NCBI GenBank assembly: GCA_905235155.1 | Contig: CAJOKJ010000010.1 | Span: 1-64,000, forward strand | Reading direction: 5' to 3' | Origin: Candidatus Gastranaerophilales bacterium | GTDB taxonomy: Bacteria; Cyanobacteriota; Vampirovibrionia; Gastranaerophilales; Gastranaerophilaceae | Length of the DNA: 64,000 bases | Shown here: positions 8,029-15,740 of the stretch, piece after piece | How positions within the stretch are numbered: the stretch's first letter is position 1 | How the letters are laid out: each line of letters begins with the position of its first letter | Translations under genes and position numbers: made by a program | The notes under the pieces: generated by a model | Database searches by the model: none | What the model was told of the DNA's origin: nothing | What the model saw: only the letters and a program-made list of their open reading frames with translations

Positions 8029-9765
8029 ATGAAAGACAGAAGAAATTACGGTTCTAATGACCAACCGACCACAAAGAAAATAGTAATAGCAGAACGTGAT
8101 AACATCGGTGCATTAATGGAAGGTGATAAGGTTTTAGACCTGTACATTAATCGTGGCGAAGTCTTATTAGGTGATGTATACTTAGCAACAGTACAAAACG
8201 TTTTACCAAGTATTGATGCGGCTTTCGTTGATGTGGGTGTGGACAAAATGGGATTTTTACACGCACAAGATGTTATGGGTAAAGGTGCATTAAAAGACAA
8301 GTTACAACCAAATCAAAAACTTGTTGTTCAAGTAGTGAAAGAACCAACAGGACACAAAGGTCCAAGAGTTACAACAGAAATAAGTCTACCGGGCAGATTT
8401 TTAGTTTTAATGCCAAGCGAACCCGGAATTAATGTAAGTCGTAAAATTGAATCATCAAAAGAACGTGCAAGACTTAAATCAATAGTAAGCCTGATGAAAC
8501 CTGTCGGTGTTGGTGTAATAATAAGAACAGAAGCAGAAAATCAATCAGAAGCGGATATTCAAGAAGATTTAGAAATTCTTTTAGAAAAATGGAATAACAT
8601 TGTAACCGCAGCGGAATCATTAACTCCGCCAAATCTTTTATACCGTGACCAAGATTTGTTATACAGAGTTATAAGAGAAGCTTGTTCTGAAGATGTTACT
8701 GAAATTATTGTTGATACAGCCTTCGCATTAAACAGGGTTCAATCTTTATTACAAAATTGGCACATGAATAAAAATATTCAAGTAACATTATACAAAGGCA
8801 ATGAACCGCTATTAATTGCTACAAATGTTCATAAAGAAATTCGTGCAGCATTAAATATGAAAGTGAATATGCCTTCAGGTGGATATTTGTTTATACAACA
8901 AACTGAAGCACTTACTGTTATAGACGTAAACTCAGGTAAGTTCGTCGTAAGTTCTGCAACACAAGACGAAACTATCTTGAAAACCAATATTGAAGCAGTA
9001 CACGAAATAGCACGTCAACTACGTTTACGTAATATTGGCGGTATGATTATCATTGACTTTATTGATATGACATCACGTGTTGATAAATTAGCAATAATGG
9101 AAGAACTTGAACTGGCAATAGAAGACGATAAAGCAAAACCACAAGTAGGTCAGTTATCAGATTTAGGACTTGTTGAAATGACTCGTCACAGACAAGGACA
9201 AGCCATTTCAGAAGTTTTTGCTAAAAAATGTCCTCACTGTCACGGTGAAGGTATTTTAGTAGAAGATTTTAAATTTGCGACACCAACCGCAGAAGGCGAA
9301 TACAGAGCAAAAGCAGCAAAAATGAAACTTCCTGTTAGCGGATTTAAGAAAAACAATAACAAAAAACAAAATAACAATAATAATCAACAACTTCAACAAC
9401 AAGAGGTGATGGAACAATCTCAACCAATAGAAATGACGTCAGAACAACCATCTATTGTTGCTCAAGAAGAAACACAACAAAGAAACAACAAAAAAGGCAG
9501 AAAAACAAACAAAAAAAATCTTGATAAACAACAAATAAACGAAGATTCTAATGTTAAACTTGCTGATACAATGATTACAAAAGAAGACGAAATAAAACCT
9601 GTAATTGTTGAGCCTCAAATTAAAAATTCTGAAGTAATTGAAGTTGCAGAAGTATCTCAAGAAACAGAAGCACCGAAAAAATCACGCAGACCAAATAGAG
9701 GTGGTACAAAAACAAAACGTCAACCAAGAAAAAGAAAAACTAATGAGGTAACTGTTGAAGAATAA
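8029..9765 (+). CDS. rng: Ribonuclease E/G
   Basis: A 578-residue endoribonuclease of the RNase E/G family, acting in mRNA turnover and rRNA processing. The S1 RNA-binding region spans about 40-120. The catalytic magnesium-binding aspartates are visible as D299 (VIDVNSG) and D343 (IIDFIDM), and the Zn-link cysteines as C401/C404 (CPHCHGEG). After about residue 430 the protein becomes a low-complexity N/Q/K/E-rich tail ending in a basic stretch, resembling the unstructured scaffold tail of RNase E more than the shorter RNase G. It follows the radical SAM gene by 18 nt with AAAAGGAA in the gap, so it is cotranscribed. Confidence 0.95.
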   Translation: MKDRRNYGSNDQPTTKKIVIAERDNIGALMEGDKVLDLYINRGEVLLGDVYLATVQNVLPSIDAAFVDVGVDKMGFLHAQDVMGKGALKDKLQPNQKLVVQVVKEPTGHKGPRVTTEISLPGRFLVLMPSEPGINVSRKIESSKERARLKSIVSLMKPVGVGVIIRTEAENQSEADIQEDLEILLEKWNNIVTAAESLTPPNLLYRDQDLLYRVIREACSEDVTEIIVDTAFALNRVQSLLQNWHMNKNIQVTLYKGNEPLLIATNVHKEIRAALNMKVNMPSGGYLFIQQTEALTVIDVNSGKFVVSSATQDETILKTNIEAVHEIARQLRLRNIGGMIIIDFIDMTSRVDKLAIMEELELAIEDDKAKPQVGQLSDLGLVEMTRHRQGQAISEVFAKKCPHCHGEGILVEDFKFATPTAEGEYRAKAAKMKLPVSGFKKNNNKKQNNNNNQQLQQQEVMEQSQPIEMTSEQPSIVAQEETQQRNNKKGRKTNKKNLDKQQINEDSNVKLADTMITKEDEIKPVIVEPQIKNSEVIEVAEVSQETEAPKKSRRPNRGGTKTKRQPRKRKTNEVTVEE

Positions 9766-10311
9766 TTTTATAAAAATATTAATAATGGCATCAGTCTTTA
9801 TACTTATAAGACTGATGCTTATGCTGTTGGAGAAAATCAAATACCTGTATCGACATCTTTTTCGGAAACAATACAATCTGTTCAAAATACACAAAGTTTG
9901 GGTTCTCAAGGAATAAAACCAACTACGCAAACTAATAATACACAACAAGTTGAAGATAAGACTAAAACACTTGCCCATGAAGCAGTAACAGGAACTATCG
10001 AACAAGCAACGCAAGATGAATTAAATAACACTAATTCACATCAAGATTTGAATACACTAAAAAAAGAAATTCAAAAGCAAACAAAACCAAAGAAAAGTTA
10101 TGTAAACGTTATATTCAAATTCATACTTGCACTTATTTGGGTTGCAATTTCATCAATCATAATTTTTATAATTTTGCTTTCATACAAAAAATTAATCCTT
10201 AAAGGAAAACCAATAACCCCAACTTATGAAAGTACAGAACAATCACTTGATACACCAAAAAATTTTAAAGAAGCCATTAAATTATTTTTAGACAAAACAA
10301 AGTGGGATTAA
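9755..10311 (+). pseudogene. Secreted or membrane-anchored hypothetical protein with a frameshift in its signal peptide
   Basis: A TTG at 9755, preceded by GAGGT and overlapping the rng stop, starts the frame KNNFIKILIMASVFILI, a convincing signal-peptide core. This frame soon becomes nonsense. The neighbouring frame, open from 9766, continues with TDAYAVGENQIPVSTSF, exactly what should follow at a signal cleavage site, then a Q/T/N-rich stretch and a single C-terminal transmembrane segment (FKFILALIWVAISSIIIFIILL). A one-base indel between about 9795 and 9815 would restore one 185-residue protein. A perfect 11-bp inverted repeat (9788-9798/9808-9818) sits on the break. Function unknown; decay, sequencing error or recoding are all possible. 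Confidence 0.6.
9788..9818. repeat. 11-bp perfect inverted repeat at a frameshift site
   Basis: GCATCAGTCTT and its exact complement AAGACTGATGC flank a 9-nt loop. It lies just downstream of rng, inside the signal-peptide region of the broken gene. No T-tract follows, so a terminator is unlikely. It may be an mRNA hairpin or a palindromic insertion linked to the frameshift. Confidence 0.7.
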
Positions 10312-10393
10312 ATCGTAAATATTTATATAAATTTTCCAATTTATCCTTGATTTCTTCATCATTCATTTTTGCTGTAAACATTTTATCTGTCAT
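10277..10393 (-). CDS. Possible 38-aa small ORF
   Basis: ATG at 10393 with AGGA 8 nt upstream opens a 38-residue frame, MTDKMFTAKMNDEEIKDKLE and onward, ending within the tail of the convergent frameshifted gene. The N-terminal 25 residues are strongly amphipathic/charged and look protein-like; the last residues (LFCLKII) lie in the antisense of the neighbour and look unselected. It could be a truncated remnant of a larger gene. Confidence 0.35.
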   Translation of the reverse strand: MTDKMFTAKMNDEEIKDKLENLYKYLRFNPTLFCLKII

Positions 10394-10421
10394 AAATCTG
10401 TCCTATTTGTTTCTAATATTT

Positions 10422-10486
10422 TGTCATTCTGAACTCGTTTCAGAATCTGTTAATTTATAAGATGCTGAAATAAATTCAGCATGACA
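10422..10486. repeat. Imperfect palindromic intergenic repeat (TCATTCTGAA type)
   Basis: Two half-elements, TGTCATTCTGAA..TTCAGAATCT and AGATGCTGAA..TTCAGCATGACA, are imperfect inverted copies of one another and can fold into a long hairpin. Internal TTTCAGAATC and GCTGAA steps give nested symmetry. Elements with this look are dispersed intergenic palindromes in many low-GC genomes; only one copy is in this window. Confidence 0.5.
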
Positions 10487-10490
10487 GGTT

Positions 10491-10604
10491 TTATCTGTAT
10501 TTCAATTCTTCCTTAATTACTGAAATAACCGCATAAACAAACGCTATCGGGATAATGAAAAAACTCAATATTCTGTTTAATATTTTTTTAATTTTGTTTT
10601 TCAT
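10491..10604 (-). CDS. 37-aa single-span membrane protein
   Basis: An ATG at 10604 begins a 37-residue protein with a basic N-terminus (KNKIKKILNR), one transmembrane segment (ILSFFIIPIAFVYAVISVI) and a charged tail KEELKYR before TAA. The distribution of charge follows the positive-inside rule, and AAAAGGA precedes the start at a rather long distance. No family is recognised. It lies between the dispersed palindrome and the GC-rich structured element. Confidence 0.55.
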   Translation of the reverse strand: MKNKIKKILNRILSFFIIPIAFVYAVISVIKEELKYR

Positions 10605-10645
10605 AGGATTGAAATTCCTTTTAAAATGTGTAATAATGGTGTTGG

Positions 10646-10731
10646 ATAGAATAAACGAGAGTCCAAATAAATCGGAAATGGCTCGGAGAAGTCCAGTGAA
10701 ACGGGGTTGGCGTTCCCGCCGTTTATTCTAT
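10646..10731. other. Compact GC-rich structured element closed by a 12-bp inverted repeat
   Basis: A perfect inverted repeat, ATAGAATAAACG (10646-10657) and CGTTTATTCTAT (10720-10731), encloses 62 nt that are much more GC-rich than the surroundings. Inside, GGCG-TTCC-CGCC forms a hairpin and other short complementary runs (CCGA/TCGG, GGACT/AGTCC) allow a multi-branched fold. The right arm overlaps the 3' end of the phage-remnant ORF. It could be a structured RNA, a small non-autonomous mobile element, or a site associated with the prophage remnant. I do not recognise a known class. Confidence 0.45.
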
Positions 10732-11328
10732 TCTTTTGTATCGTTTACTTTTGTTAAAAGTTTTAAAATGATTAATTCGTCCTGTTGTACCTACATAGTT
10801 AATAGGTCTTTTACGTTTGTTTGTATTGATTTGAACAGGTATTTTAATACAATCACGTTCGTCAATTATTTCATCTTCAGGTAAATATTTAACATAAATA
10901 AGTGCCGATAATTCAGTATCTAAATAAACTTCATCAGGGTTTTTAACGTAATCATAAATATTCAAAAATTGTTCTTCAGATAATCTTTGTTTTAATGTTT
11001 TTCTATCACCTAAAGAATGCTTTACCTGTCTATCTTCAAATACTGCAACAGGTGTTTGTAAACGTATTTTATTATCTTCCAATGCTTTTATTATTTCAGG
11101 AGTAAACCAAGTTAAAACATCTTCATTACCCCTGCTTAAAAGATTATTTTTTATTGTTTTTGTTATTAAACCTTGTATATTTTCTTTATTATGCACATTT
11201 TGTGCCATATCTGAAATAAATTTATCCTGTATATCCTGTGGTAGTTTTGCAATCTTTTTATATGCCTGCACATCCAAGTTCCAAGCTTTTGTTCCTAAAT
11301 TTGTTCCCCAGCCTGCATCAGCTGACAT
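10723..11328 (-). pseudogene. C-terminal fragment of a phage minor head protein with a nuclease-like tail
   Basis: The 201-residue frame starts MSADAGWGTNLGTKAWNLD, which resembles the stretch following the core of phage SPP1-gp7/Mu-F-like minor head proteins. The C-terminal half (HSLGDRKTL, then NPDEVYLDTE, then VPVQINTNKRKRPINYVGTTG-like elements) resembles the PBECR-type nuclease domains found at the ends of such proteins. The whole N-terminal head-morphogenesis domain is missing. The frame is open for 11 codons upstream of the ATG without a ribosome site, then hits a stop next to the end of the neighbouring permease gene. A prophage relic is the best reading; family assignment is tentative. 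Confidence 0.5.
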
Positions 11329-11361
11329 CAGGGAACTTATTTTTCTCTTATATAAATTGCT

Positions 11362-12294
11362 CTATAACAACAATTGAATTAATAACCCAAACACTAATGA
11401 AACTATCAGCAATATACTAATAATTTTAAAACATTCTTTTTTGTCTTCATTATTTTGGAATAATACAAGCAAACCTAAACCTGCATTTGAGGTTAATCCT
11501 GCTATTAATGCACCAAAAACTAAAATATGCTTTAAATATAACATAACAACTAAAACAGAAGTTGCACAATTTGGAATTAAACCTATAAAGGAAGCAATTA
11601 TAATTTGCAAATATCCACCGGTATTAAACAAACTTTGCAAAGAGTTATTTGAATAATTAAATAAAAAATCTAAAAAACAATTAACCATCAAAATAAATAC
11701 AAATACATTAAAACAGTGCTTTAACGGGTGAATAAACAAATTTGTAACTTGCGAGTGAATTTCATTATGACAACAGCCACATTCACAAACTTCAATTTTT
11801 TCAGGCAATTTTTTTAAATCCGTTTTAAAAATAAAATCAACGGTATATCCTGCCAAAATACCGATACCAACTTTTGTCGAAATAATTGGAAGAATCACGG
11901 AAAAACTTTCGGGATGAAGCAATAAAATAGGAATAGCCTCATCACTTGTAGAAATGTATATAGCAATCAAAGTTCCTAAAGTTATAAATCTTTTTATATA
12001 AAGCATAGTTGCAATAACAGAAAAACCACATTGAGGTATAGACGCAATTACACTACCCGCAAAAGGTCCCCAAATACGTGAACTTAGTGATAAATTTTCA
12101 ATTTTTTCAGAAAAATAATTTTCAAAAATTTCAATAAACAAAAATATAATGAACAAAAACGGAATTAAATTAATACTTTCAGCAACAGCTTCCTGCAAAA
12201 ACACAGGAACATGTATAAACTGAACAAATTTCATAATTAAATCCAAACAATGTTCATTAAAATTATTTATATTTTGCAAAATTTGAATAATCAT
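11362..12294 (-). CDS. Putative 10-TM metal/arsenic-type permease (PF11449-like)
   Basis: A 310-residue, strongly hydrophobic protein with two related halves: SIPQCGFSVIATMLYIKRFITLGTL-like in the first and LIPNCATSVLVVMLYLKHI-like in the second, an internal duplication typical of the ArsP_2 / putative manganese transporter family. A cysteine/histidine cluster (CECGCCHNEIHS) in the central loop suggests metal handling. The frame stays open upstream of ATG 12294, but that part translates tandem-repeat DNA and is not believed. No strong Shine-Dalgarno is seen at the chosen start. Confidence 0.75.
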   Translation of the reverse strand: MIIQILQNINNFNEHCLDLIMKFVQFIHVPVFLQEAVAESINLIPFLFIIFLFIEIFENYFSEKIENLSLSSRIWGPFAGSVIASIPQCGFSVIATMLYIKRFITLGTLIAIYISTSDEAIPILLLHPESFSVILPIISTKVGIGILAGYTVDFIFKTDLKKLPEKIEVCECGCCHNEIHSQVTNLFIHPLKHCFNVFVFILMVNCFLDFLFNYSNNSLQSLFNTGGYLQIIIASFIGLIPNCATSVLVVMLYLKHILVFGALIAGLTSNAGLGLLVLFQNNEDKKECFKIISILLIVSLVFGLLIQLLL

Positions 12295-12346
12295 ACAAAA
12301 ATAATTATAGCATAAATAAAAAATCGGATAATTATAATTTAAATAG

Positions 12347-12375
12347 TTGACAAAGATGATACTTTTTGATAATCT
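12347..12375 (+). promoter_or_regulatory. Sigma-70-type promoter reading towards tRNA-Leu
   Basis: TTGACA (12347-12352) is followed after 17 nt by TAATCT (12370-12375). Transcription would start near 12382 and run through the tandem repeats into the tRNA gene, giving an unusually long 5' leader of about 260 nt. It may be the original tRNA promoter pushed away by repeat duplication. Confidence 0.45.
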
Positions 12376-12438
12376 TAAGATATGGCAGAATGAAATAAAC
12401 TTTAAGTGTAGTTCTGCGAAAGACAAGAAATTTTTTTG

Positions 12439-12656
12439 TGGCACTTTGGCGAATAAACGATTAAGTATCGTTTGTGAGAGGAAAGGTAGACAAGGTCTAC
12501 CGATGATGCCACGAAAAGCAAAACAATTAAATAACAAAACTACCATGCTCCAGTGGCACTCTGCCGAACAAACGATTAAGTATCGTTTGTGAGAGGAAAG
12601 GTAGACGCCACGAAAAGCAAAACAATTAAATAACAAAACTACCATGCTCCAGTGGC
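12439..12656. repeat. Two-copy tandem repeat that includes the 5' end of tRNA-Leu
   Basis: Two tandem units are near-identical: 12455-12557 (103 nt) and 12570-12656 (87 nt). The second lacks a 16-nt segment beginning AAGGTCTACC. Each ends with GCTCCAGTGGC, the first 11 nt of tRNA-Leu, so the first unit carries an orphan copy of the tRNA 5' end at 12547-12557. Similarity extends left to GTGGCACT at 12439 and 12554. Each unit contains an AAACGAT/ATCGTTT hairpin, and unit 1 a GGTAGAC/GTCTACC hairpin. This suggests slippage or recombination at the tRNA boundary. Confidence 0.85.
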
Positions 12657-12732
12657 GGAATCGGTAGACGCGTCGGACTTAAAATCCGATTGGGCGAATA
12701 ACTCAGTGCCAGTTCAAGTCTGGCCTGGAGCA
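12646..12732 (+). tRNA. tRNA-Leu (anticodon TAA)
   Basis: An 87-nt class II tRNA. The acceptor stem pairs GCTCCAG with CTGGAGC and has discriminator A. The anticodon stem TCGGA/TCCGA holds the loop CTTAAAA with anticodon TAA, reading UUA leucine codons. A long variable arm and the T-arm GCCAGTTCAAGTCTGGC follow. CCA is not encoded. Its first 11 nt are duplicated about 100 nt upstream in a tandem repeat, and an intrinsic terminator follows directly. Confidence 0.97.
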
Positions 12733-12737
12733 ATTAT

Positions 12738-12769
12738 AAGACAAGAGTTTAACGGCTCTTGTCTTTTTT
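12738..12769 (+). terminator. Intrinsic terminator after tRNA-Leu
   Basis: AAGACAAGAG pairs with CTCTTGTCTT across an 8-nt loop, a perfect 10-bp stem, followed by a T-run. It starts 6 nt after the tRNA. Confidence 0.88.
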
Positions 12770-12925
12770 AATATTAAAGAAAATTTTTCACATTTTTTTT
12801 AAAATGTACCGACTTTTGCCCGACTAAATTAAAACTTCCCCACTATTTCCCCACTCATTTTTTTAAAATACAATGAAATTTTACGCAAATTTAAACAATA
12901 CTAAAAATTAAAGGTCTATTTTGCT
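12770..12925. other. Gene-free spacer after the tRNA
   Basis: About 155 nt of AT-rich DNA separate the tRNA terminator from the stop of the PP-loop gene. It contains a CTTCCCCACTATTTCCCCAC direct repeat but no ORF, tRNA or convincing promoter. Its position directly 3' of a tRNA makes it a plausible island boundary, but no attachment-site duplicate of the tRNA 3' end is visible here. Confidence 0.4.
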
Positions 12926-14140
12926 TCATTTAGTCCTTATTTTAGGTCTTTTTTTAAACATAAAATTAAAACCCAAAATTGTTATACTTTTACAATCTTC
13001 ACCTGCCCTGTTTAAAGCATTTGTTATTGTAAATATTCTTGCAGCTATAATAGAAATTAATGCAAATAATTTAATAAAAATTGGTATATTTTTCTTTAAT
13101 GCAAAAAACACAGGCTCTATCATCGAATCTTTTTGTAAATGAGCCTTATATAAGTATAAATAAAATTTATGTTTATGTTTTTTATAGTAATCAATATCGT
13201 ACACATCTGAAAAAAGATTTAATTTACCCAAAACATCCAATGTCATAATTGTTCTCATACACTTTATACATTTACTACAATTTGTTTTTTCTCTTAAACA
13301 AGTATGTAAATATTTTTGGGCAATAGGAAAATCAACAATTTTTTCAAATCTTGTTAATGCTCCACCCTCAGAATATATACGCATTTTACTATTACTAAAA
13401 CAATTAAGAGATAACAATTCATACGCAGTAGAACTTGCTTTTGTAGAATTTATTACACTAAACTCTGAAAAATCTTCACCGCTTGAACCATAGTAATAAA
13501 CGTTCCATAATTTTTGCAAGCAATATACAACAAACATTGAAGAATAAGTATGCGTATAAAAATGACTCTGGGGAACAGCATCTTCAAAATTTGATTCTGT
13601 CTTAATCAATGCTAATCCCATTTCTTGTGCAAAATCTTCTGCAACCTTATATCTATGCAGTTTCATCTCTTTATTATCTACAAATGCTCCTGAATTATTT
13701 ATTAATAAATGAGTTACATTTAAACTTTTAAATTCGTTATTTGTATTTGTTAAAACAGCATGTAATGAATCAACTCCACCGGAAAAGCCTGTCCCTACGG
13801 CTCCGAAATTTGAAATAACAGAATCTGCAATAGGTGCTGTTATCTTTGTGGCATATAAACTTTTGTCGTGCTTTGCAAGGCTTGGAATTAAGTATCGATT
13901 TATATTATATAGTAATTCACCGGTAATAGGGATTTCAGAAGTTATATCCATGTGATTACGCATCGCATAATTTAAAACTCCAATCACATAAGCATCACAA
14001 CGCTCAGTACACAAATAATCATTATAAATTTTATCAACTTCTAACCAAATTTTATTTTCTTTTTCACCAATAATCACATCACAATTTAATTTAGAATATA
14101 CTTCACCTTTTTCAATATAGGGGATACCTATTTTTATCAT
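12926..14140 (-). CDS. PP-loop superfamily ATP-pyrophosphatase-like protein
   Basis: The protein (404 residues from ATG 14140) carries the PP-loop signature GTGFSGGVDSLHAV, as in QueC, asparagine synthetase and adenine nucleotide alpha-hydrolases, so it probably adenylates a substrate. A CxxCxKCxRT cluster (NCSKCIKCMRTI) lies towards the C-terminus, as in QueC-like and related surface-polysaccharide enzymes. The last 80 residues contain hydrophobic helices. The longer frame from 14206 is rejected because that ATG lies inside the -10 region of a near-consensus promoter; ATG 14140 follows GAGTGG. It is divergent from an XRE regulator. Exact substrate unknown. Confidence 0.8.
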   Translation of the reverse strand: MIKIGIPYIEKGEVYSKLNCDVIIGEKENKIWLEVDKIYNDYLCTERCDAYVIGVLNYAMRNHMDITSEIPITGELLYNINRYLIPSLAKHDKSLYATKITAPIADSVISNFGAVGTGFSGGVDSLHAVLTNTNNEFKSLNVTHLLINNSGAFVDNKEMKLHRYKVAEDFAQEMGLALIKTESNFEDAVPQSHFYTHTYSSMFVVYCLQKLWNVYYYGSSGEDFSEFSVINSTKASSTAYELLSLNCFSNSKMRIYSEGGALTRFEKIVDFPIAQKYLHTCLREKTNCSKCIKCMRTIMTLDVLGKLNLFSDVYDIDYYKKHKHKFYLYLYKAHLQKDSMIEPVFFALKKNIPIFIKLFALISIIAARIFTITNALNRAGEDCKSITILGFNFMFKKRPKIRTK

Positions 14141-14190
14141 ATAATACCACTCGCTTAAAATATCGTTTATTATACTGATGTACTCATTTT

Positions 14191-14226
14191 TAAGCGTATT
14201 ATACATAATTATAAGCGTATTGTCAA
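14191..14226 (-). promoter_or_regulatory. Consensus sigma-70 promoter with overlapping direct-repeat operator
   Basis: On the reverse strand TTGACA (14226-14221), exactly 17 nt, then TATAAT (14203-14198) form a perfect promoter for the PP-loop gene. Two direct repeats, TAAGCGTATT on the plus strand at 14191-14200 and 14212-14221, are spaced 21 bp (two helical turns) and cover the spacer and -10 flank. They are candidate operators for the divergent XRE protein. The binding is inferred. Confidence 0.65.
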
Positions 14227-14293
14227 CATAAAGACTATTCTATAAATCCTTTTTTATGAATTAATAATCAATTAATATACTATTGAGGATAAA

Positions 14294-14617
14294 ATGTATA
14301 ACAGCAAAGAAATAAAAACATTATTAGGAAAAAAAATAAAAGAAATTCGCAAAAAACAAAATCTGACTCAAGAAGAGCTTGCAGAAAAAATGAATATTGA
14401 TCAAAGAAATCTGAGCAAAATTGAATGCGGAAATAATTTTATAACAGCCGAAACTTTATCAAAAATTTTATCGGCTTTAAATGTTGAACCTCATGAATTA
14501 TTTTACTTTGGTCATAACAAAGATGAGGCAGAACTGCAAACAGAACTTTTAGATAAAATAAATAACAAAAATATAAATATAAAATTACTCTATCAAGTAT
14601 ATAATGCTTTAAAATAA
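14294..14617 (+). CDS. XRE-family helix-turn-helix regulator
   Basis: A 107-residue protein with a Cro/CI-type HTH: GKKIKEIRKKQNLTQEELAEKM followed by DQRNLSKIECGNNFITAETLSKI, covering about residues 12-65. The short C-terminal part is mostly charged helix and may dimerise. TGAGGA precedes the ATG. It is divergent from the PP-loop gene, whose promoter contains paired TAAGCGTATT repeats, so this regulator probably represses that promoter and perhaps its own. Confidence 0.92.
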   Translation: MYNSKEIKTLLGKKIKEIRKKQNLTQEELAEKMNIDQRNLSKIECGNNFITAETLSKILSALNVEPHELFYFGHNKDEAELQTELLDKINNKNINIKLLYQVYNALK

Positions 14618-14630
14618 AACCAATTTTTAA

Positions 14631-15185
14631 CTAATTTGCTTTGTCTTTTCCACTTTGAAATTTATCGACTAGCTTATCGGTTAATTGACCAACTTTATCC
14701 TCAACAGCATTAGCCGCAACTTGATACAATACACCTGATAAAAGAGCATTTACAGTTTCTTTCGCTTTACTGTTTTTCATTAACGTACCCGAAACTTTTG
14801 AAGATATTGCATTTAAAACTTTTGAACCTGTTTTACTGTTCATTAGACTTTCTGCAGCTAAATCCGCAGCAAACCCTGCAACATAAGGCACATATTTTTT
14901 AACCCAATTACCGCCTTTATGCAATTTACAATCGGTTATACCCATAACAAACCTTACAGGATTAGGGTCTTTTTGCCCCAAATTATAAAACTTTTCATGA
15001 CCATTTTTTGCAAACGTATCATACCCTCTTTTTATTGTACGTCCTAAGGATGTATTTGTTCTTCCTATTGAAGACAACACAGTATTAGCACCCAAAACTA
15101 CTTCAGGTATTTTAGTTTTATTACCTTTTATAAGGTCTTTTGTATCTAATATTAATGAATATGCGGCTGAAAACGAATTACACAT
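14631..15185 (-). CDS. Hypothetical protein with alanine-rich C-terminal half
   Basis: A 184-residue protein beginning MCNSFSAAYSLILDTKD. The middle contains DCKLHKGGNWVKKYVPYVAGFAADLAAES, and the C-terminal half is small-residue-rich, giving weakly hydrophobic helices that could insert in or associate with membrane. No signal peptide is evident. It converges on the XRE gene with a 14-nt gap. The translation initiation region is weak. I do not recognise a family. Confidence 0.65.
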   Translation of the reverse strand: MCNSFSAAYSLILDTKDLIKGNKTKIPEVVLGANTVLSSIGRTNTSLGRTIKRGYDTFAKNGHEKFYNLGQKDPNPVRFVMGITDCKLHKGGNWVKKYVPYVAGFAADLAAESLMNSKTGSKVLNAISSKVSGTLMKNSKAKETVNALLSGVLYQVAANAVEDKVGQLTDKLVDKFQSGKDKAN

Positions 15186-15343
15186 AATTATTACTTACAA
15201 CTTATTCAAGCAACATAAAAAATAAAATTGCGTATTTTAAGCTTTATTTTAATTTTTGTTTACAAAATTCTAATTTCTTTTTTTATTGCCATTTTTTGAC
15301 GAAGGTAAATTTTATAATATAATTAAAACAGAGGATTTTTTGT

Positions 15344-15733
15344 ATGAAAAGAATTATTTACACTTTAGTACTCGCAATATTTGCGTGGCTTACATATATG
15401 AATTTATTTAGTTTTGCTTTAAAAATTCTAACAGCAGGCATTTTAGTAAAATTAATAATGTCTGTTATCGCATTAATATTATCTTTTATAGTACAAAAAC
15501 TAATGTTAGTAACGGCAGGAAGTCTTATCTTAAAAGACAAAATTGAAGAGTTGGCAGACACAGGAACAATATACTCACAAACAACAAAATTAATTTTAAT
15601 TCTATTTATATTCTTTTGCCTGTACAGAATTGAAAACAATTACTTACTATGGCTTTATGCTTCAACCGTAGTTTTAGATAACTTTGCTATATACATTTGG
15701 GTTGAATTCGTAAAAGAAATGAATAATACATAA
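15344..15733 (+). CDS. Small multi-span membrane protein
   Basis: A 129-residue protein with about four hydrophobic segments (IIYTLVLAIFAWLTYM, ILTAGILVKLIMSVIALIL, TKLILILFIFFCLY, LLWLYASTVVLDNFAIYIW). AGAGGA lies upstream of the ATG. It converges on the DnaJ-like gene with only 7 nt between stop codons. No known family is recognised. Confidence 0.75.
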   Translation: MKRIIYTLVLAIFAWLTYMNLFSFALKILTAGILVKLIMSVIALILSFIVQKLMLVTAGSLILKDKIEELADTGTIYSQTTKLILILFIFFCLYRIENNYLLWLYASTVVLDNFAIYIWVEFVKEMNNT

Positions 15734-15740
15734 AACGTTT

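Noticed and set aside
10555-10884. A 109-codon forward frame across the structured element
   Set aside because: It runs antisense to the small membrane ORF and the phage remnant and reads through the palindrome, with no protein-like character.
12295-12645. N-terminal extension of the metal permease through the tandem repeats
   Set aside because: The extension contains a duplicated segment translated from the repeat DNA and has no protein-like conservation; the permease begins near 12294.
12439-12656. CRISPR-like array
   Set aside because: Only two adjacent imperfect copies of about 100 nt exist, with no regularly spaced short repeats or spacers, and no cas genes are nearby.
12646-12732. Integrated island using tRNA-Leu as attachment site
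   Set aside because: No integrase gene and no direct repeat of the tRNA 3' end was found; only the 5' end is duplicated.
14204-14206. ATG at 14206 as start of the PP-loop gene
   Set aside because: It lies within the -10 region of a perfect promoter and would precede the transcript; ATG 14140 is preferred.
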